Source: Scatophagus argus (Eukaryota; Chordata; Actinopteri; Scatophagidae). From it: a stretch of DNA of 64,000 bases. The position numbers and the translations under genes are program-made. Location: the NCBI RefSeq assembly GCF_020382885.2, contig NC_058511.1:4619501-4683500 (forward strand), given 5' to 3'. Below, piece after piece: positions 60,301 to 64,000 of the stretch. The notes beneath the pieces were generated by a model, which was given only the letters and a program-made list of their open reading frames with translations, ran no database searches and had not been told where the DNA came from. Each line of letters begins with the position of its first letter. Positions within the stretch are counted from its first letter, which is position 1.

Positions 60301-62653
60301 TTGTTTCTAACTCAGCTGCACTCACAGTAGAACACTGTTTAGGATACACTAGGTTACAACTTAAGGGGGTGACACCAAAGCAAAGGTCACAGTTCCTGGC
60401 AGTGATGTGTCAGCATGACAGCAGGCCTGAAATACTGGCTGGCTCCCTCTACCCCTCTCTCTGTACCCCTCCCTTACTCCCAGCTGTTGCTGGATACTCT
60501 TCCCATTTTTCTTCTGATCGAACTCTTTCCTTTTTCGTCCGTCTTATACAAGCCACCTGGGAGAAACTTGTTAGCCAAAAGAGAATTAGTTTGAGGTTGT
60601 ATTCAGGGGAGCATTGGGAGGTCCTTTTAGGTCAGTTTAAATGTGACCCCACAGGCAAACACGCAAATTAACGCTGACAACTGGACAAGAAAGAGGATAG
60701 CCTCCTTATATTGCCTGTTGGGTAAACACCGCAATGTGCGTCACACCGGTTAACACAGTCCCAGTCCTGTTTCTATAAAGAGTTTAAATATTGTTTGTCC
60801 CCATAAAAGATAGCCAAACCCGGTAGACTGGAAACTCTAAATTAACTGCAAGTGAGAATAGTGTGTCTGTTCATAGCCCTAATAATAGAAACTTCCATTG
60901 CGACAATGAGAATTGGGCACCAGAAATAAGTATCTGACCACTGGGCTAAATTGTCCCTTAATGTTAACTATTTGTAACAATTTGTAAATTTGTTAGAATC
61001 CTCTAATGAAAAATCATTTCATAAAAATCAATTGATTTGAAAGTGAACTGACTCATTGCGGCTGTAGACCTGTTCTGGATTCGTAGTTTTTAATCCAACT
61101 CATAATGCTAAAACCACATCAAAACTGTTCAGACATCATTTAGATATTAGCTCTTATGGTCCCTTTTCTTTTTCTCTTCTGCCGCTAGAGGTTGATTAAA
61201 AGGGTAAGTAAGAATCTTTTTCATTCATTTCAGTGGTGGTGAAGAAATCATATCTGTTCTTTTTTTGCTCAACTATTTTTTTTTTTCACATTTCCTCAGC
61301 CATCGTGCTACTGTGTATCATAATTATTCTTGTTTGTCACAAGAATGGGCAAGCTGTCAAATGAGTGTGGACATGGTTATGTTTGTGGGTTTGTTTGATT
61401 GTGTGTGTAGTTTTGTGTGTTTCCCTTTCTCTGTTTTGGACTGTTTCCTGCTTGCATTTGGAATGGGCGTCCGAAGTTGAAGTTACCATTTCAATCCCCT
61501 GCAGTTTACCCACTCAGGGTCGAAAGCAGAGGAAAATCTCAACTTGATATCTGAGCTAGAGGTTACTAACTTAGGCTATATGGATGCGATATGTCAAGCT
61601 TGACAGGGTCCAGAAGGGTGCTGTATAATGACATGATGATTATTTATTACCTTTGTATTTTCTGGCAGGCCGGTCAAGGGGGTGGACACCGGACCCTGCT
61701 CTACGGTCACGCCATTCTCCTTCGTCACTCCTTCAGTAATATGGTGAGTACCAACAATGGAATTTGATGAATAAATAAAAGCTGAACATCTTTACATTTA
61801 AGAGTCTGAATATTTGGTATTTTTTAACTCAAACAATAACTTAACAACCAGATTGTTGCCAATTGATTATATTCTTAGTTATCTAAACAAATAATGGACT
61901 CATCATTTTAGCATTAAATATACAGCATATAAATAAATAATTTGTCATATTTTTATTGAACATTTGAGCCAAGAGCTGATTTCCACTATCGGTTTTTCTT
62001 AGTATTTCCTGCTGCTTCCTTAACTAATTTTTCACTCACCAGTACCTGACCTGTTTGAAGACATCAAGATCTCTGACAGACAAGCTGTCGTTTGATGTTG
62101 GACTACAAGAAGATTCAATAGGTACAGTATGACTAACAGGCGCTTTGATCGTTCATGTGGCTTTTTACTGGTTTTAATTGAGTCCAGTCCTCCCGAGAAG
62201 CCATTTCAGGTCAACCTAACCTTGACATCTTGAATCAGTAACCATGGCAGAAGTAGTAGTAACTGTGGTCTACGCTACATTTGACATATGAGCTACTGAA
62301 ATTTGTTAAGGCCTTTTATCAAGTGTAAATGATTCTTCAGCTGCTGTTACAGTCCTCCTTAGATCACATCCTTTTTTATGCTTTTAGCGCACCCAGTCTT
62401 TTTTTCAACAGAGAGGAATCAGGATTGTCTGAAATGACACATGTATGACTGTGCTGGACAATAGCCCAACCTTAATACATGTGTGTATTTTACTTTATCA
62501 TCAATATATTAATGGTGTTTTTGTGTATTTCTGTCAATAGGAGAGTCCTGTTGGTGGACCATCCACCCTGCATCCAAGCAGAGATCTGAGGGAGAGAAAG
62601 TCCGCATCGGAGACGACCTGATCCTTGTCAGTGTGTCGACAGAGAGATACCTG
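37108..62653 (+). CDS. ryr3: Ryanodine receptor 3, first exons (partial, runs off the right edge)
   Basis: Coding exons 37108-37155, 49962-50081, 55090-55194, 61669-61743, 62043-62121 and 62541-62653 are in phase and give 180 residues, or 185 with the candidate microexon 61189-61203. RyR3 is a tetrameric calcium-release channel of the sarcoplasmic and endoplasmic reticulum, about 4,870 residues, so only the cytosolic N-terminal domain A is here. [16 protein letters not shown] matches human RYR3 except for one missing glycine; the extra Gly-Glu-rich start separates it from RYR1 and RYR2. Family-wide blocks follow: [85 protein letters not shown]. The last visible residues are STERYL at a GTAGGT donor. 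All junctions have consensus GT/AG. Intron 1 is 12.8 kb. Confidence 0.95.
38680..38830. repeat. Possible dispersed repeat sharing TTTCCCATAATGCA
   Basis: ATCCTTCATTTCCCATAATGCAACTTCATAG resembles the block near 12530-12560 (TACATTTCCCATAATGCATCTC). The shared core and its context suggest two diverged copies of one fish repeat. Boundaries cannot be set by eye. Confidence 0.3.
44649..44680. repeat. (CA)n microsatellite
   Basis: About sixteen CA units in ryr3 intron 1. Confidence 0.9.
45343..45379. repeat. (TGTC)n microsatellite
   Basis: About nine TGTC units in ryr3 intron 1, the clearest tetranucleotide array in the window. Confidence 0.9.
45760..45935 (-). mobile_element. tRNA-derived SINE, minus strand
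   Basis: GGAGTCGAACC (45849-45859) is the reverse complement of a polymerase III B box. The preceding AGATATGACAGGAAATGGGGG and GAGAGAGGGGAAGACTCGCAGCAAAG are the known body of a percomorph SINE read backward (usual form: GACAGGAAA..GGGGGAGAGAG..GACATGCAGCAAAGG). The A-box side is disrupted: AGTCGAACCTGA occurs twice close together, a local duplication. Confidence 0.65.
46911..46947. repeat. (CA)n microsatellite
   Basis: CA-rich run interrupted by two TG steps, in ryr3 intron 1. Confidence 0.85.
49311..49358. repeat. Alternating purine-pyrimidine (CG/CA/TG) tract
   Basis: About 48 bp of nearly uninterrupted alternation with CGCG steps (ACACGCATGCACGCGCACAT and so on), about 600 bp before ryr3 exon 2. 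The sequence is of the type that adopts left-handed DNA. Confidence 0.8.
50082..55089 (+). other. ryr3: ryr3 intron 2
   Basis: Five kilobases of AT-rich intron with one deleted Tc1-like element (51556-51930). No other gene was recognised; the acceptor is preceded by a long T/C-rich tract (55015-55088). Confidence 0.6.
51556..51930 (+). mobile_element. Second deleted Tc1/mariner-like element
   Basis: Inverted ends: left TACACTATGTAGATAAAAGT, right (reverse complement) TACACTATGTGGACAAAAGA, bounded by TA. The first half is nearly the same as the copy at 35851 (shared GCATACCAAGACATTTTGGA and CCAACTTTGTGGCAACAGTT), but the transposase C-terminal block is missing through an internal deletion. 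Non-autonomous. Confidence 0.8.
57238..57265. repeat. (TTTA)n microsatellite
   Basis: Seven TTTA units in a ryr3 intron. Confidence 0.9.
58641..58701. repeat. Inverted repeat / hairpin, 15-bp perfect arms
   Basis: GGGCTTTAGCAAAGA (58641-58655) and its exact reverse complement (58687-58701) with a 31-bp spacer. Past one mismatch, pairing continues three more bases, giving an 18 of 19-bp stem and a 23-base loop. Confidence 0.85.
61189..61203 (+). CDS. ryr3: Candidate 15-nt microexon of ryr3
   Basis: AGGTTGATTAAAAGG (R-L-I-K-R) is framed by a strong T/C-rich acceptor (CTTTTTCTCTTCTGCCGCTAG) and a consensus donor GTAAGTA. It is exactly five codons and sits between phase-0 exons encoding NTGQNSEG and AGQGGGHRT. 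As I recall it, human RYR2 has extra residues (ending FMMK) at this place from very small exons, while human RYR3 does not. Inclusion may be optional, since skipping keeps frame. Confidence 0.6.
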
Positions 62654-64000
62654 GTAGGTCCAGCATCTCCTCTTTGCAATAGATTCTTTCAAACTGACGT
62701 GTAACAGAGAGGAAAATGAGTTCTTTGTTGGTGCCACTGGAAAACAAGATGTGTGGATTTAGAACAAAGGCTGTGATACATGTTGTTGGAAAATATATGT
62801 ACAATTTTTTTTAATAGAATAAAGCCCAATTGGTTAAGGAAAACTTGATTTACTCCTGCAATTGTAGCAGTGATTTGCTACCCAGGTTAACAAATACACC
62901 AAGCAGGAGAGGAGAAAAGCCCTATTGTTAATCATAAAGCTAAATAAATCATGTATACAAACTGCACTGCACACACTACTATCTTTGATCTCTAGCTTGC
63001 TATTCCAATGTGTGATTTATCAGCTTGCTGTACACAGTTCAGATTAAGATGTTATGGTCAGTTAGCACTTTGACTTATAAGCCATTAACAAAAGAGTTCT
63101 TTTTTTCAAAAAGTAGGAGACTGTGTTTTGTCAACAGAGAAACATCTTAAACACACCATCACACAGTAGAAAGACGATGCAGTTTTTAAAGATGATGGGC
63201 TAATTGCAGCTCAAACTGTTCTCAGTAAATCAGCAGGCATCCACTCCATTTCTCTTTTGCAGTTAAGAGACTTTTCTCTTGTGAATATTTAGCATTTTTC
63301 AGGCAGTCTGGATACATCAGATACAGTTTCCTGTTTCTGATGCCTCCCGTATCAGCTCTTATTTTACTTTGTCTGACTTGCTTGTCAGATCTCACTTCAT
63401 TCAGATTTTCTTTGCTATTGTTTTTCTTATTTCTCTGCCAAGTGTTTTCATGTCAGAACAGACTTGTCTGACTCTAAACTTGTACGAGTTTAGAGGTATT
63501 ATGCGCCCCACATAGCTGGAGTTATCTGCTTTGGTTCACTGGCTTTCTCAGAAAGGCACTTCGGAAAGTTTCATAGCTGCCGGATAGCTCTGATACCTGT
63601 CTCACTCCAGCCAACTTCAGAGTGACAAGGCACTTCAAGGGGAAACCTTTAAAACTTTACACTGCTATCTGTAATGGAAATCTGATTACTTGTAAAGCCC
63701 TCCTGTACAGATTCTTTTTAAAAAATATTTTTTGGGAAGGCATCCATCTAACTTATGAGCTTAGAGTGTCTCTCCTGTGCATAGAAAAACACCCGACCTC
63801 AATTAACTTACAAGGTAAAGAGAGACAAGTGGGATAGGGAGAGATAGAGGCAGAGAAAGAAGTGGAAAAATAGGAGGGATAGGGACGTGCCACGCATGGG
63901 AGAGTGAGCATTGCTGGCTTCTAGTGGCTACTCTGGCCCTTCGGGAAGGAATATGTGCAATTAAAGCAGAACTGGCGAAGAGCCAGACTTGTCTCTTCCA
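62654..64000 (+). other. ryr3: ryr3 intron, incomplete at the window edge
   Basis: Begins with the GTAGGT donor after STERYL. The next exon (expected to continue with HLS and the following conserved block) is not in the window. No gene or repeat was recognised in this stretch. Confidence 0.6.

Larger units (their letters stand above)
55195..61188 (+). other. ryr3: ryr3 intron between exon 3 and the candidate microexon
   Basis: Six kilobases, mostly AT-rich. It holds (TTTA)n at 57238-57265, an inverted repeat at 58641-58701 and an (AAAT)n run near 59525-59545. The frame 60183-60671 is open for 162 codons but shows no family resemblance and is taken as chance. Confidence 0.55.

Noticed and set aside
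60183-60671. 162-codon open frame in a ryr3 intron
   Set aside because: No family resemblance, no splice or promoter context, and low-complexity tracts (CA-rich start). Chance is sufficient.

Overview
The window is nuclear DNA of a ray-finned fish, most likely a spiny-rayed (percomorph) teleost. Genes are intron-split with GT/AG junctions and AATAAA-type poly(A) signals, proteins match vertebrate families, CA/TG microsatellites are frequent, and several dispersed repeats are types I know from percomorph genomes (CAGTGGTGGAA-ended miniature elements, tRNA-derived SINEs, deleted Tc1-like elements). The species cannot be named from this sequence. Layout, left to right: the last exon of a muscle-type alpha-actin (47-190, +); a complete, unusually short ARHGAP11A-like RhoGAP gene (995-3085, +); scg5, encoding the neuroendocrine chaperone 7B2 (4701-6955, +); grem1, encoding the BMP antagonist gremlin-1 (8046-8585, +); fmn1, encoding formin-1 and read right to left (32185-9623, -); and the 5' end of ryr3, encoding ryanodine receptor 3 (37108-62653, +), which runs off the right edge. 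The block arhgap11a-scg5-grem1-fmn1-ryr3, with these orientations, is the one on human 15q13-q14. Actin beside arhgap11a is different: human ACTC1 lies beyond RYR3. Exon structures were solved by matching splice sites, reading phase and remembered protein sequence. arhgap11a (8 exons, 387 codons), scg5 (5 coding exons, 223 codons), grem1 (1 coding exon, 179 codons) and fmn1 (19 coding exons, 1892 codons in the long form) each close in frame. ryr3 gives six certain coding exons plus a candidate 15-nt microexon. The genes do not form one pathway. 7B2 serves prohormone convertase 2, gremlin blocks BMPs, formin-1 nucleates actin, RyR3 releases calcium and ARHGAP11A acts on Rho. grem1 and fmn1 are nevertheless linked: in mouse, limb enhancers of Grem1 lie in and around Fmn1. 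Here the two genes converge with poly(A) signals about 40 bp apart. No wholly new gene system was found. The points most worth checking are the ryr3 microexon, the truncated arhgap11a, UG repeats serving as or flanking fmn1 splice sites, a probable alternative fmn1 first exon, the overlapping grem1/fmn1 3' ends, a tandem CAG acceptor in scg5, a Tc1-like element nested in a hAT-like miniature element, and two strong hairpins.
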